Made by a program: the position numbers and the translations under genes. Below are positions 1 to 8,914 of a stretch of DNA of 64,000 nt, piece after piece. Numbering within the stretch: the first letter of the stretch is position 1; each line of letters opens with the position of its first letter. The stretch comes from Azorinus chamasolen. Its lineage: Eukaryota > Mollusca > Bivalvia > Cardiida > Solecurtidae. Below the pieces are notes generated by a model that was not told the DNA's origin, ran no database searches, and worked only from the letters and a program-made list of their open reading frames with translations. Location: positions 54,440,140 through 54,504,139 of the forward strand of contig OY755239.1 in NCBI GenBank assembly GCA_963576725.1, read 5' to 3'.

Positions 1-147
1 TACTTTTAGGCAGGTGGCTGCTTAATGTACGGTGAAAGTCAAGCAGAAAGCAACTGCATGAATTTCACCCTGCATTAAGCTGCCACCTGTCTCCAAGACC
101 AATATTTCTACTAAATTGAATGTCCAGTTTAGAGAGGTTTTACAGTA
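1..147 (+). mobile_element. MITE-D (pogo-type), cut by window start
   Basis: Right part of a pogo-type MITE: arm GGCAGGTGGCTGCTTAATG, its inverted partner CATTAAGCTGCCACCTGTC, and a right end GAGAGGTTTTACAGTA. The central apex is partly lost. The left end lies before the window. Confidence 0.75.
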
Positions 148-189
148 CATGCTAAAGACTAATCCTGCCATGGTAATTTGTAAATGCAA

Positions 190-275
190 GTTAATTAGGA
201 GCGTTCTGTTTTACTTTCACTTTGCTTAAAGCAGCCACCTGCCCTAAATACCAACTAATTAACACAATTGAAAAT
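190..275 (+). mobile_element. MITE-C fragment (right half)
   Basis: Starts at the apex side (AGGAGCGTTCTGTTTTACTT) and reads through CTTTGCTTAAAGCAGCCACC to CAACTAATTAACACAATT. It lacks the left half and the terminal CTGTA, so it is a half-element broken at the hairpin apex. Confidence 0.65.
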
Positions 276-317
276 TCAACGTTTTAAGGGTTATGAACAG
301 CTCGATGACAACGTATG

Positions 318-385
318 ACATTTAACTTTTTGAATGCTGAGTTTTCAAAGTGGACTGACCCAACATTATTTAAAGATGTATTATG
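318..385 (+). mobile_element. MITE-R fragment (left end)
   Basis: TTAAC followed by TTTTTGAATGCTGAGTTTTC and AAAGTGGACTGACCCA matches the left end of MITE-R seen complete elsewhere. The rest of the element is absent. Confidence 0.55.
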
Positions 386-841
386 CGCATTTTTTGTATT
401 AATCGATCAACACCAGAAGCTGTACAGAAGGTGTACACGTATATATACAATGAAAATAACGCTTACAACCCATTTTCCGACAGGATATATTTGTTCAGCT
501 AAATATTATCGCTATCTGAATATTGCTAAATTCTTTAAAAGGAGCCGCCTTTTTAGAAACGAAGATTGTGTACGGAAATCAGCGGGCATCTTCGATCAAG
601 TCCTGAATGACTCCGATTCTATTTCGGAGCAACGCTTTGAATATTAATTAGGTTGTTATCACATGTACAATGGCTGACACTGGTTGTTGGCCTACATGTA
701 CATCAAATGATTATTTCCAGTATGTAAATATGAATCTTACGACATGCAGATTGCGGACAATGGCGAATGCTGTTCCGTTGGTTTCCGTAGCAATCCATTT
801 TTCTATTTTTTTCGACAACCATTTACTAACCTGATGCTTAA
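386..841. other. No recognised feature
   Basis: AT-rich sequence with short frames only and no repeat family that recurs in this window. Confidence 0.4.
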
Positions 842-972
842 ATGCTCCATTTATCACAATGGTTTCCAACTACAAAATTCTAAAATTTTCCTTTTCTCTA
901 GTTAATGCTCCTTTTCAGTAGATTTATTCAAAGTCTTTGGATCTAAAAATAGCCTATGGAGGAATGGGTTAT
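842..972 (+). mobile_element. MITE-B fragment (right half)
   Basis: Carries TTTATCACAATGGTTTC, then TAATGCTCCTTTTCAGTAGA and the right border GAGGAATGGGTTA. The left arm of the hairpin is missing; a MITE-A piece follows directly. Confidence 0.75.
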
Positions 973-1072
973 ACCAAACAATCCTGTTTGCATATGGCAT
1001 TATAAAAGTTCAGCTAATACATATATTCATGATGTCATTATTTCCTACATGAATATTCAACAGAGAGGGTAA
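970..1072 (+). mobile_element. MITE-A fragment (right half)
   Basis: CTGTTTGCATATGGCATTAT leads into TATTCATGATGTCATTATTT and ACATGAATATTCA, the right subterminal part of MITE-A. The core hairpin is absent. Confidence 0.6.
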
Positions 1073-1083
1073 ACTGTAAATTA

Positions 1084-1228
1084 CACTCACTATAAAAGGC
1101 TTTAATTTTCCCAATGATTTTGAAAGAAAAAACAAAGAAGACATTGTTCAGAGAGCTCCTTCTTACCTGGGTCTACACTTTTGCAAATGGCAGTACACTT
1201 GTTTCTTGTACTGGAAGAGTTGAGTTCA
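1084..1228 (+). mobile_element. MITE-R fragment (right half)
   Basis: CTCACTATAAAAGGCTTTAA, a degraded core around GAGAGCTCC, then GGGTCTACACTTTTGCAAAT and CAGTACACTTGTTTCTTG match the right half of MITE-R. This explains the signal-peptide-like frame read on the other strand here. Confidence 0.55.
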
Positions 1229-1429
1229 GCTGATGACAACATAATTATGACATTTAAGAGAAAACAAAAAACTAAAAACCGCAATTTACTTCTTGTCAGT
1301 GTAGCGATCAATTTCAGATTGATGATATAATCAGCATCAGTCCTCTAAAAGGACTTTTCAATATTGTCTTACAACAGTCAACCTGTCACCTTCAATCTGT
1401 TTTCAAAGCTGAATAAGTTGAATTGGCAC

Positions 1430-1566
1430 TACAGTAAAACCTGTCTAAACCAGATGTCAAATTTAGTATAAATATCAGTCTTGGAGACAGGTGGCAGCTT
1501 AATGCAGGATGAAAGTCATGCAGAAAGCTCCTAGAGGAGCTACTGATTTAGAGAGGTTTTACTGTA
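1430..1566 (+). mobile_element. MITE-D, right arm deleted from the apex
   Basis: TACAGTAAAACC left end, left arm GGTGGCAGCTTAATGCAGG and apex AGCTCCTAGAGGAGC are present. The sequence then jumps straight to the right terminus (TTTAGAGAGGTTTTACTGTA), so the deletion starts exactly at the apex. Confidence 0.8.
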
Positions 1567-1770
1567 CAGTCCACTCTCGTTATGGCGAACTCGCTTGATA
1601 CAAATTTCTCGTTGTTACGAAATTTTCCGTCCCCAAAGTGTCTGTTTGCATGTAAGTATCGGTGTTTGTATCGAAGTCACACCTCTCAGTCTGATTGAGT
1701 TCGAGGTGTGAATTGGAGCTTTTGATCCGACCCCGGCAATGTACGCCAGGTGATCGCGACACAGGTAATT
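1563..1770 (+). mobile_element. pogo-like terminal fragment
   Basis: TACAGTCCACTCTCGTTAT is a pogo/Tigger-style end of another family abutting MITE-D and sharing its TA. Further in, CACACCTC and GAGGTGTG form a small inverted repeat. No transposase frame is visible. Confidence 0.4.
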
Positions 1771-2379
1771 ACAGTGTTTTGTGGGTAAACAATCACTAAT
1801 GTCAGATAATTATTCAATCTGTGGAACAATGCCAAATTGAGTGAACGTTATTTAGTAAACTGACCCATTACCTTCCATTCGTACTAAGTGTCAATCATGA
1901 CTACTGTAGAATGAAACGTAACTCTCAAGCGTCCTTGCTTCCGGACGATTTCGTAGAGATTGGAATAAATAGTGAATAAATAGTATTTATTAGGCCTGCT
2001 CATCATGTTATTACCAATACATGCAGTTTATCATTGAATTGAATTTGTCGCTTGTGTAATACATGAGCCACAATTAGATATCGAAAAAATTCACGGCAAA
2101 ACATGTAAAATGACATATACATTTTGATACGTCTGTTTTCCCGAATAAGGCTTTCTCTTACAAGTACCAGAAGTATGCAAATCAGCAACCAGCTAGTTTA
2201 CATATGTGTTTGCGTACATGTATTTCTGGTGTCAATTGAAAAGGGCATTCCCAATAGAAATGGTGTAAACAAACAATGCGCTTTAAAATTTTGCCAAACC
2301 AACAGCGATTAATTCAATGATAAGAGTCAAAAGGGATCTGAAAACTGGTCTGGGCATAAGGCATGGTGTCATTAATGGA
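1770..2379. other. No recognised feature
   Basis: Sequence with no window repeat family, no long frame and no convincing splice-site pair on either strand. Confidence 0.4.
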
Positions 2380-2764
2380 GAGTAGACCCAGATTAGATGG
2401 CTCCCATAGGAGCCATTTGACCAGGGTTTGTTCTGTTTGCTTATGAAATAATATAGATAATACAGTAAAACCTCTCTATAACGACCACTAAATTACATCA
2501 AATATTTTGTGTTAAAGGCAGGTGGATGCTTAAAGCAAGGTGAAAGTAAAACAGAACGCTCCTATTGGAGCGTTCTGTTTTACTTTCACCTTGCTTTAAG
2601 CCATCACCTGCCTAAAATACCAACTAATTAACAGAATTTAGTGGCCGTTATAGAGAGGCTTTACTGTATATGACTGTCCAGCTTCTGCAATGGATAAAAA
2701 ATCCTGTGTCATTGTGCTATTATAACAAATTAATCTAATGAATATTCATGGAGGAAATGGTTAA
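2380..2764 (+). mobile_element. MITE-A split by MITE-C
   Basis: Core hairpin GAGTAGACCCAGATTAGATG to TTTGACCAGGGTTTGTTCTG, then interrupted at 2461-2668. MITE-A resumes with GTCCAGCTTCTGCAATGG and ends in TGAATATTCATGG plus TTAA. The left border is eroded. Confidence 0.8.
2461..2668 (+). mobile_element. MITE-C (complete pogo-type MITE)
   Basis: Complete copy with TACAGTAAAACCTCTCTATA at the left and TATAGAGAGGCTTTACTGTA at the right. The long hairpin runs from CAGGTGGATGCTTAAAGC to GCTTTAAGCCATCACCTG with the apex GCTCCTATTGGAGC. The TA at each border is the likely target duplication, as in Tc1/mariner-pogo elements. Confidence 0.9.
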
Positions 2765-2819
2765 AAATGTAGACAATGTCTCAATTGTTTTGATGCTGTA
2801 TCTGAGAAGATAAACATGA

Positions 2820-3070
2820 CTTCACGGCTAACATGTAAAGAGTTTGTAGATGTTAGGGGGAGAATTATATAATCTCTTTGATTTCTCAGACGTTTGTATA
2901 CCTCCTGGGGGTTGTTCCCGTAGAAAATTCTGAGCGTTTAAGTAGGATATGTCATCAAACTTTATTGCCAATTTTACAAGGTGCTCCCGCAAATTGCTTT
3001 TTGCTTTCTTATCCAGTTGCCAGATTAATGGTGAGAAACCCCCACTTATGTGTGTGGGAGACGACACAAT
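2820..3070 (-). repeat. Dispersed repeat U, copy 1
   Basis: Similar over about 190 bp to 14515-14740, for example CAGAATTTT and TTGGCAATAAAGTTTGA read on the minus strand. The minus-strand peptide similarity includes LAIKFDDI here and LAIKFEDI there, followed by AQNF in both. Class unknown; it could be a relic coding segment. Confidence 0.5.
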
Positions 3071-3134
3071 ATTTCTGATATAACTATTTGCATTGTGGGA
3101 GACGACACAATATTTCTGATATAACTATTTGCAG
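3050..3134 (+). repeat. Tandem duplication of about 42 bp
   Basis: The unit GTGGGAGACGACACAATATT plus CTGATATAACTATTTGCA occurs twice in a row with almost no difference, so the duplication is recent. Confidence 0.85.
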
Positions 3135-3139
3135 GCTAA

Positions 3140-3384
3140 GTAATTATCCCTTTAGTCCATGAAAATTCATGTAAGTTATAAAGAGGTCATAAATATTGAA
3201 AAGATTAATTTCTTATAATAGCACATGGACACATGGGATTATGGCCATAGTAGTAACAGTATAGAATCATATGTATATTATATCACAAGCAAACAGAGCA
3301 GACCCTGATCTATAGGAGCCATCTGATCTGGGTCTATTCTGTTTGCAAAGGCATAGACAATTTATGGAGTAAAAGGTTATAGTC
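3140..3384 (-). mobile_element. MITE-A
   Basis: Reads CCCTTTAGTCCATGAAAATT, ACATGGACACATGG, core CAGAGCAGACCCTGATC to CTGGGTCTATTCTGTTTGC and right end TTATGGAGTAAAAGGTTA. The left core arm is shortened. Confidence 0.8.
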
Positions 3385-3515
3385 TTCTAACTATCATCTG
3401 CTGCATTTCCTCTTCAAAAATAAAGTCTGAGCATCAAATAGTTTGGATCCTGATGAAATGCCGAGATACATGGCATCTCATCTAGATCCAAGCTGTTTGC
3501 AAAATGCCGGCCAAG
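3385..3515 (+). mobile_element. MITE-J fragment
   Basis: CATCTGCTGCATTTCC, then the core AGTTTGGATCCTGATGAAAT to CATCTAGATCCAAGCTGTTT. It shares the CCTGAT/CATCT core position with the A, E and F families but has a different apex. Confidence 0.6.
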
Positions 3516-3521
3516 ATGTGC

Positions 3522-3710
3522 TTAACCCTTTCCTTCTTCTATGTTTTAAACCCTTTCCCTGTTCTATGTTTATTTCAAATTTCAATACCTACTGAATATT
3601 CATGGACAAAATAGTTACAATGAAATATGCAAGGTGGAACATTGTAGCCATTTTGAAAAGTAAAGAAACAGATCTTTCAAATTCCACTAGCAAACAGGAC
3701 AGACCAAATG
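3522..3710 (+). mobile_element. MITE-G left half with duplicated terminus
   Basis: TTAACCCTTTCCTTCTTCTA is followed 24 bp later by a second TTAAACCCTTTCCCTGTTC, so the end is tandemly duplicated. The element continues to AGAAACAGATCTTTC and then switches to MITE-A-like sequence around 3710. Confidence 0.7.
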
Positions 3711-3774
3711 TCACAAATATTCACTGATTTTTATAATGGCCAATAATCACATGAATGTTTGGCTATGGTAGAAA

Positions 3775-4030
3775 CTTTAGAATCAATTTATTTTATATAG
3801 ACTCCTTTAGCTATTTTTGCAAACAGAATAGACCCATGGAGATCAGATAGCTTCTGCTGGAACTCTGATCAGGGTCTGCTCTGTTCGCTTCTTTGGAATT
3901 GACAATTCCAAAGAAGCGAACAGAGCAGACCCTGATCAGAGTTCCAGCAGAAGCTATCTGATCTGGGTCTATTCTGTTTTCGAAAATGTCAAAAGAATTC
4001 TATATAAAATAAAAGGATTAACCCTTTGAA
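3775..4030. repeat. Giant inverted repeat made of two half-MITEs
   Basis: Two arms of about 120 bp meet at GGAATTGACAATTCC (near 3895-3909). Each arm holds a full MITE-A/G core arm pair (CAGATAGCTTCTGCTGG with CCAGCAGAAGCTATCTG). Outside the centre each side runs into TTTTATATAGA-type sequence in mirror order. Confidence 0.85.
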
Positions 4031-4065
4031 TGTGGGAAATGAATATTCATCAGATAAAGGGTTAA
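4018..4065 (+). mobile_element. 48-bp TTAA-bordered miniature
   Basis: TTAACCCTTTGAATGTGGG joined to GAATATTCATCAGATAAAGG and GTTAA. The left end is MITE-R-like and the right end MITE-A-like, with no hairpin between them. Confidence 0.6.
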
Positions 4066-4069
4066 CAGG

Positions 4070-4234
4070 TTTCGTTAATCCTCTGATCAGGCTCTGCCCT
4101 GTTTGTCTCCTTGGGAAGCCCCATTATCAGGGTCTGCACTGTTTGTTATAAAAATCATTGTCTTCAATGATGTTTGAGTTTGTTTAATAATCAGAGAGGG
4201 AGGAGCTAATAATAATTATTCATCTGGATGACGG
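4070..4234 (-). mobile_element. MITE-T fragment
   Basis: Core remnant CATTATCAGGGTCTGCACTG, then GTTTAATAATCAGAGAGGGA and GGAGCTAATAATAATTATTC match the right half of MITE-T at 24231-24449. Confidence 0.5.
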
Positions 4235-4448
4235 TTAGCCCTGTACTCCATAAATACGCCTTTCTTTACTTTTGTAAACAGAGTAGGCCCCAGGCTCTGT
4301 TCTGTTTGCTTATAGAATAATACAGATCTGGTTCTATAGATTCTGCTTTCACAAAAAAATCATGTGTTAATATGCCATTTAAAAAAAACTAATTAATATT
4401 CATGATGTCATCATTTCTTACATGAATATTCATGGAGTAAAGGGTTAA
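4235..4448 (+). mobile_element. MITE-A with deleted core arms
   Basis: TACTCCATAAATACGCCTTT left, right end ACATGAATATTCATGGAG and AAAGGGTTAA. The core is reduced to CAGAGTAGGCCCCAGGCTCTG, so most of both hairpin arms is gone. Confidence 0.85.
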
Positions 4449-4746
4449 GGTAGCGATTGCTAGCAATGTGACATGTTTGTGAACTGGCAGGTAGGGATTG
4501 CTAGCAATGTGACATGTTTGTGAACTGGCAGGTAGGGATTGCTAGCAATGTGACATGTTTGTGAACTGGCAGGTAGGGATTGCTAGCAATGTGACATGTT
4601 TGTGAACTGGCAGGTAGCGATTGCTAGCTATGTGACATGTTTGTGAACTGGCAGGTAGCGATTGCTAGCTATGTGACATGTTAAATTTGTGAACTGGCAG
4701 CTAGCGATTGCTAGCTATGTGACATGTTAAATTTGTGAACTGGCAG
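4449..4746 (+). repeat. Minisatellite, 41-45 bp x 7
   Basis: Seven units, each with GATTGCTAGC followed by AATGTGACATG or TATGTGACATG and TTTGTGAACTGGCAG. The first units are 41 bp; the last ones gain TAAA in the middle. The array starts at the right TTAA of the preceding MITE-A. Confidence 0.95.
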
Positions 4747-5026
4747 TGTTTCTTATAGCTTATAAATTGTATTGTAGACGATAACCTAAGATTTTGGTAG
4801 ATGATCCATCAAAAGACGTATCTGTAAAATTATTTTAAATAAGAACAGTAATTTCTGGGGAATTTTCACTAATTAGTTATTAGCCATAATAATGCATAAT
4901 ATACTAGCATTGCCTACGGAGGCTGTCTTTATTGTATAAAAAATAAGTTTTACAAATCTGGCAGCTGAACATCCAAAAACATTTCTGTAAATCTTTCTTT
5001 TTTTGTTTTCTTTTTTTGCTTTTCAG

Positions 5027-5069
5027 AAGAAGCCTTTCAAAGTCTGCATGGATAATCTATATATCTGAA
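5027..5069 (+). CDS. Candidate internal exon 1 of a host gene (gene-1)
   Basis: A 43-nt segment follows a strong acceptor (TTTTTGTTTTC...GCTTTTCAG) and precedes a perfect donor GTAAGT. In the frame entered after one base it is open and reads RSLSKSAWIIYISE. That frame leaves in phase 0, which is what the open frame at 5620 needs. A second frame ends in a stop. It is too short to prove coding, and no protein family is recognised. Any upstream exons would lie outside the window or among the MITEs. Confidence 0.3.
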
Positions 5070-5241
5070 GTAAGTTTGATATTAACAGAATTTCTTTAAC
5101 CCTTTCCAAAGGAAAGGGTTAAACCTCTAAATGTGTGTAACAAGTGTACTGGCATTTGTACACAGTGTAAACCTAGATCAGAGAGAATGTTACGACATAA
5201 TGTTGCACTGAATAATTTTCTTGACTGACAATAAGTGGAAT

Positions 5242-5454
5242 TTAACCCTAACCACGCTGACTTTTCAAATGGACTATTCCAAAATTCAAACAGGTCAAGC
5301 CTAAGTGAATATAAGGGGATTTTTTAAAAGAAAGGTGTAACATGACAAACAGTGCAGACCCTGATGAGAGGGCTCCTCTCTAGGAGCCCTCTCATCTGGG
5401 TCTACCCTGTTTGCATAGGACATCAGTGACTCGTGTCCGCATAGTAAGGGTTAA
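5242..5454 (+). mobile_element. MITE-F
   Basis: TTAACCC left; core AACAGTGCAGACCCTGATGA to TCATCTGGGTCTACCCTG with apex CTCCTCTCTAGGAG; right end GCATAGTAAGGGTTAA. The left subterminal part (GCTGACTTTTCAAATGGACT) separates it from MITE-R. It would lie in an intron of the candidate gene-1. Confidence 0.85.
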
Positions 5455-5619
5455 TGAGTATTTTATTTGTTAGTATTCCTTCTGTATGTACAGTGTAAAT
5501 TGGTTTCCTCGAATGACTGTCAATTTGGCAAAACAGAAATGGCAACCTTGAAGTTTGTGTTAATTTGAAGCTGATTTATTAATTCATTCACTTATGCATG
5601 AGTTGCCTTCTAATTACAG

Positions 5620-5681
5620 CACTTGCAGCAGTGTATTGAGCAGAGCAGCGCAGATGAATTGTGCTGTGATCCCAAAGACTG
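5620..5681 (+). CDS. Candidate internal exon 2 of gene-1
   Basis: 62 nt between acceptor TTGCCTTCTAATTACAG and donor GTAAGG. Frame 0 is open for 20 codons plus 2 nt; it opens HLQQCIEQSS and continues to ADELCCDPKD. GC content is about 50 percent against a background in the mid-thirties. The paired cysteines and acidic residues look protein-like, but no family is recognised. Another frame is also open, so translation is not proven. Confidence 0.4.
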
Positions 5682-5811
5682 GTAAGGTAGTTTTGTAACT
5701 CACGTTTTGTTCTGGAGTTATCTCCCTTTTGTTATTGAAGGCTTGATATTTTTTTAAGCCACTGGAACTGAAAACCATTTTGTAATGGGATATGTTTGGC
5801 AATTACTGTAT

Positions 5812-5935
5812 ATCTCTAATACTGTACAAAGGTGGATGCTTAATTGAGAATGAAAGCAATGCAAAAAGCTCCCCTAGGAGTTTTTTCTGCATTGCTTTCT
5901 GCAATTATAAAGTTACCACCTGTATAAATCCTATA
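5812..5935 (+). mobile_element. MITE-S (degenerate)
   Basis: ACTGTACAAAGGTGGATGCT, arm AAAGCAATGCAAAAAGCTCC, apex CCCCTAGGAG and partner TGCATTGCTTTCTGCA. Termini are eroded. Confidence 0.6.
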
Positions 5936-6168
5936 TCATGCACTCCTTAACATTTTTCTTGCATTGCTTTCTGCATTAAGCTACTACCGTTATTCCTTTA
6001 ATTATTATAAAGGGTTTTAGGTTTTTCTTATTGATTGTTAGCCCCTGCCCCTCTCGGTGCATGTATCATTTATCAGAGAGTAGGGGCGTTTATTTCATAA
6101 ACTCAGTAATTAAATAAGTCAGTAACACTGTTTCATGAGTCAAGAGAGTCAACTCTTATTATTTGTGT
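5936..6168. other. Intronic remnants
   Basis: A further TTGCATTGCTTTCTGCATTA arm of MITE-S at 5960-5985, and a short hairpin GCCCCTGCCCCTCTC with GAGAGTAGGGGC near 6042-6089. Nothing else is recognised. Confidence 0.35.
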
Positions 6169-6418
6169 TTAACCCTTCGCTTGCTGAATTTTAAAATACA
6201 TCTCTCCTTCTTTACCCATGCCCTGTTGTATAATTACATATATCTTCCCTGTGTACAAGTATTTCGCTGTGCAATCACTGCTGTGGAGTGCACTGGTTGC
6301 ACAATCAACTTGTAAATAGTGCAGACCCTGATGAGACAGCTCCTGCAGGAGCTGTCTCATCTTGGTCTTCACTATTTACAGGTAGGTATATTGACGTGAA
6401 TAGCAAGCGAAGGGTTAA
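6169..6418 (+). mobile_element. MITE-E (reference copy)
   Basis: TTAACCCTTCGCTTGCTGA and TAGCAAGCGAAGGGTTAA are the inverted ends with TTAA borders. The core reads GTGCAGACCCTGATGAGACA, apex GCTCCTGCAGGAGC, then TGTCTCATCTTGGTCTTCAC. The CCTGAT against CATCT asymmetry of the other TTAA families is kept. Five copies in this window are well preserved, so the family is comparatively young. Confidence 0.95.
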
Positions 6419-6507
6419 TTGCTTTCTTTGCATGACACAAATACTATGTATTTATAATATGTGTAATGTATTTGTCATCATGCATGAGATTGTTGCATTA
6501 CTTTCAG

Positions 6508-6571
6508 GACAGTGGGATTCTCTGGTTTGGACCTGAGATGTACATGTTCAGCCATGAATCCCATACGATAA
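6508..6571 (+). CDS. Candidate terminal exon of gene-1
   Basis: After acceptor TTGTTGCATTACTTTCAG the phase that continues the open frame of 5620-5681 gives W, then TVGFSGLDLRCTCSAMNPIR, and a TAA stop at 6569-6571. The C-terminal region would contain two paired-cysteine motifs (CC and CTC). A polyadenylation signal lies 255 bp downstream. Alternative frames are open for similar lengths, so this is a hypothesis from splice signals, phase and base composition only. Confidence 0.4.
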
Positions 6572-6577
6572 TTAAAG

Positions 6578-6845
6578 AACTTTAGTGAGCAAGCTCACAT
6601 ACCCCATGCCACCACATTGTCGGAGAAAAAAAGTGGTTCCCCATGACAGATTCTTTTGAAAATCAAACTCATATCCAAGCTTTTATTCATGACAAATTCT
6701 TCAAGCAAATTTGAGAAAAATTAGTCAAGAAATGAAAGTGCTAGGTGAGAAACAACGTGTTAGGACACAAGGACGGACGGACGGACTAACTGAGGGCCGG
6801 ATGGCCAGCCAGCCAGCTGGTATATTAATAAAGACTGTTAGACAT
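6578..6845 (+). mobile_element. Pearl-like element P1 (short)
   Basis: Starts with the small hairpin GTGAGCAAGCTCAC and ACATACCCCATGCC, has one core-like unit (CTTTTATTCATGACAAATTC) and ends in a GGAC microsatellite near 6770. In the candidate gene-1 model it forms most of the 3' UTR. Confidence 0.45.
6827..6832 (+). promoter_or_regulatory. AATAAA polyadenylation signal
   Basis: AATAAA follows the candidate gene-1 stop by about 255 bp. Single hexamers are common in AT-rich DNA, so this supports but does not prove a transcript end. Confidence 0.25.
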
Positions 6846-6967
6846 GTAACATGCGGACTGTACTTGTGGTAAACCAGTGTCCATTGTTTTTGAAACCACA
6901 TTAAAAATGACTAATCATTGGTACACAATTACACAGCACTATTATATTACCAACTCACCTTGGCATG

Positions 6968-7403
6968 ATAACCCTGTGAATGCTGGGAAATGAGTTGCTC
7001 TCATTCGCAAACAGTGTGCATGCAGATCAGAGAGCTCTATCTGTTATCTGCTCTGTTTATCATTGAAAATCACCTCACAAAGTGTAACCCTTTCATACTG
7101 AATGTACACTGTTGTTAACCCATTCCCGCATAGGCTATTTTAAGATCCAACCTCTTCAAATAATTCTACCAAAAGGATCATTTACTAGAGAAAAGGACAT
7201 TTTCAAAATTGTGTAGTTTTGAAACCATTGTGATAAATAGAGCATTAATTTTGCTCCTATGGAGCAAATGCTCTATTTATCACAATGGTTTCACAAAGTG
7301 ACTTTTACAAAGGTGCCAAAAGGAGTAAATATGTGGGAATGGTCTCAACCGTTAAACAATGATGGATCATTCCAGTTTGAAAATTCATCATTCAAAGGAT
7401 TAA
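6968..7403 (-). mobile_element. MITE-R split by MITE-B
   Basis: TAACCCTGTGAATGCTGGG left; core GCAAACAGTGTGCATGCAGA to CTGCTCTGTTTATC; interrupted at 7115. It resumes ACAATGATGGATCATTCC and closes CATTCAAAGGATTAA. The break is at the internal TTAA next to the GATGGATCATTCC motif. Confidence 0.8.
7115..7354 (-). mobile_element. MITE-B
   Basis: TTAACCCATTCCC left end; hairpin AAACCATTGTGATAAATAGA to TCTATTTATCACAATGGTTT with apex GCTCCTATGGAGC. The right end GGGAATGG has decayed so the second TTAA is displaced. Confidence 0.9.
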
Positions 7404-8412
7404 CCCTTTTCTTAATATAAGCACGTTTTCAAACATCTACAAACAGAGTAGACCCAGTGGGCATTTATTAGCTCGGTATAAAAGTTAAAGACATGAGAAT
7501 GGGCATTTATTAGCTTGGTATAAAAGGTTGAAGGCATTTATTAGCTTGGTATAAAAGGTTGAAGGCATTTATTAGCTTGGTATAAAAGGTTAAAGGCATT
7601 TATTAGCTTGGTATAAAAGGTTAAAGGCATTTATTAGCTTGGTATAAAAGGTTGAAGGCATTTATTAGCTTGGTATAAAAGGTTAAAGGCATTTATTAGC
7701 TTGGTATAAAAGGTTAAAGGCATTTATTAGCTTGGTATAAAAGGTTGAAGGCATTTATTAGCTTGGTATAAAAGGTTAAAGGCATTTATTAGCTTGGTAT
7801 AAAAGGTTAAAGGCATTTATTAGCTTGGTATAAAAGGTTAAAGGCATTAAGTATTAGCTTGGTATAAAAGGTTGAAGGCATTTACATGTATTAGCTTGGT
7901 ATAAAAGGTTGAAGGCATTTATTAGCTTGGTATAAAAGGTTAAAGGCATTTATTAGCTTGGTATAAAAGGTTGAAGGCATTTATTAGCTTGGTATAAAAG
8001 GTTAAAGGCATTTATTAGCTTGGTATAAAAGGTTAAAGGCATTTATTAGCTTGGTATAAAAGGTTAAAGGCATTTATTAGCTTGGTATAAAAGGTTAAAG
8101 GCATTTATTAGCTTGGTATAAAAGGTTAAAGGCATTTATTAGCTTGGTATAAAAGGTTAAAGGCATTTATTAGCTTGGTATAAAAGGTTGAAGGCATTTA
8201 CATGTATTAGCTTGGTATAAAAGGTTGAAGGCATTTATTAGCTTGGTATAAAAGGTTAAAGGCATTTATTAGCTTGGTATAAAAGGTTGAAGGCATTTAT
8301 TAGCTTGGTATAAAAGGTTAAAGGCATAAGAGTGGGCATTTATTTAGCTCAGCACAACACTTTCAAAGACATAAGAATGGACATTTATTATCTAGAATAG
8401 GGAAAGGGTTAA
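7400..8412 (+). mobile_element. TTAA-bordered element with internal minisatellite
   Basis: Left end TTAACCCTTTTCTTAATATA with a core remnant AACAGAGTAGACCCAG; right end AATAGGGAAAGGGTTAA. Between them the hairpin is replaced by the 31-bp array at about 7440-8330. The outermost partial units (GCATTTATTAGCTC, GCATTTATTTAGCTC) lie within the element, so the array expanded inside it. Confidence 0.7.
7440..8330 (+). repeat. Minisatellite, 31 bp x about 27
   Basis: Unit GGCATTTATTAGCTTGG followed by TATAAAAGGTTAAA (or GTTGAA). Only a few units differ, with ACATGTA insertions near 7884 and 8201. Each unit carries TATAAAAGG on the plus strand and AATAAA on the minus strand. Confidence 0.95.
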
Positions 8413-8654
8413 TGTAATTAAGGTACATTTAAAACCATCTATCATATTCAGTTGAATATTCTGACAAAAACTGATGCTGCAGCACTAACGACATCATTTC
8501 TGTCTAATAAATGTTTCTGCCAATCGTTAGCATGTCGACATTAATCATACACTTGCTTTATGAAATTTAGAACTGCAAATAAAACATATTTATTTTTAAA
8601 TTTCCTGTAACTCAGCAGATGATTAATCGGAAAAGGAATGACTGAAATTTAGTT
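8413..8654. other. No recognised feature
   Basis: AT-rich. A weak acceptor on the minus strand (TGTTTTATTTGCAG near 8572) leads into short frames only. Confidence 0.3.
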
Positions 8655-8848
8655 TTACCTCTTTCAATGCTGATTTGTCAGCGTGTAATAACGCATTTGT
8701 GTTAAACTATAGAGTCCACTCAGTATAAAAAGCTTTAAAACTTGATAGAGGATTTTTAATGGCAAACAGTGCAGATCTTGATCAGAGGGCTCCTCTAATC
8801 TGGGTGTACACTACTTGCAAATGCACATCCCAAATTTAAAGGGTTTAA
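8655..8848 (+). mobile_element. MITE-R, uninterrupted
   Basis: CTCTTTCAATGCTGATTT left; internal GTTAAACTATAGAGTCCACT keeps the TTAA that is filled in other copies; core GGCAAACAGTGCAGATCTTG; right TTTAAAGGGTTTAA. Part of the right core arm is lost. Confidence 0.7.
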
Positions 8849-8914
8849 TTAAAGCTGATTATTGAATTGAAAAGTTGCTAAATTTACCTAATAAGAATTA
8901 CCACAAAATATATA

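Noticed and set aside
1102..1311. Signal-peptide-like cysteine-containing minus-strand frame
   Set aside because: Half of it, including the cysteine-rich part, is the core and right end of a MITE-R.
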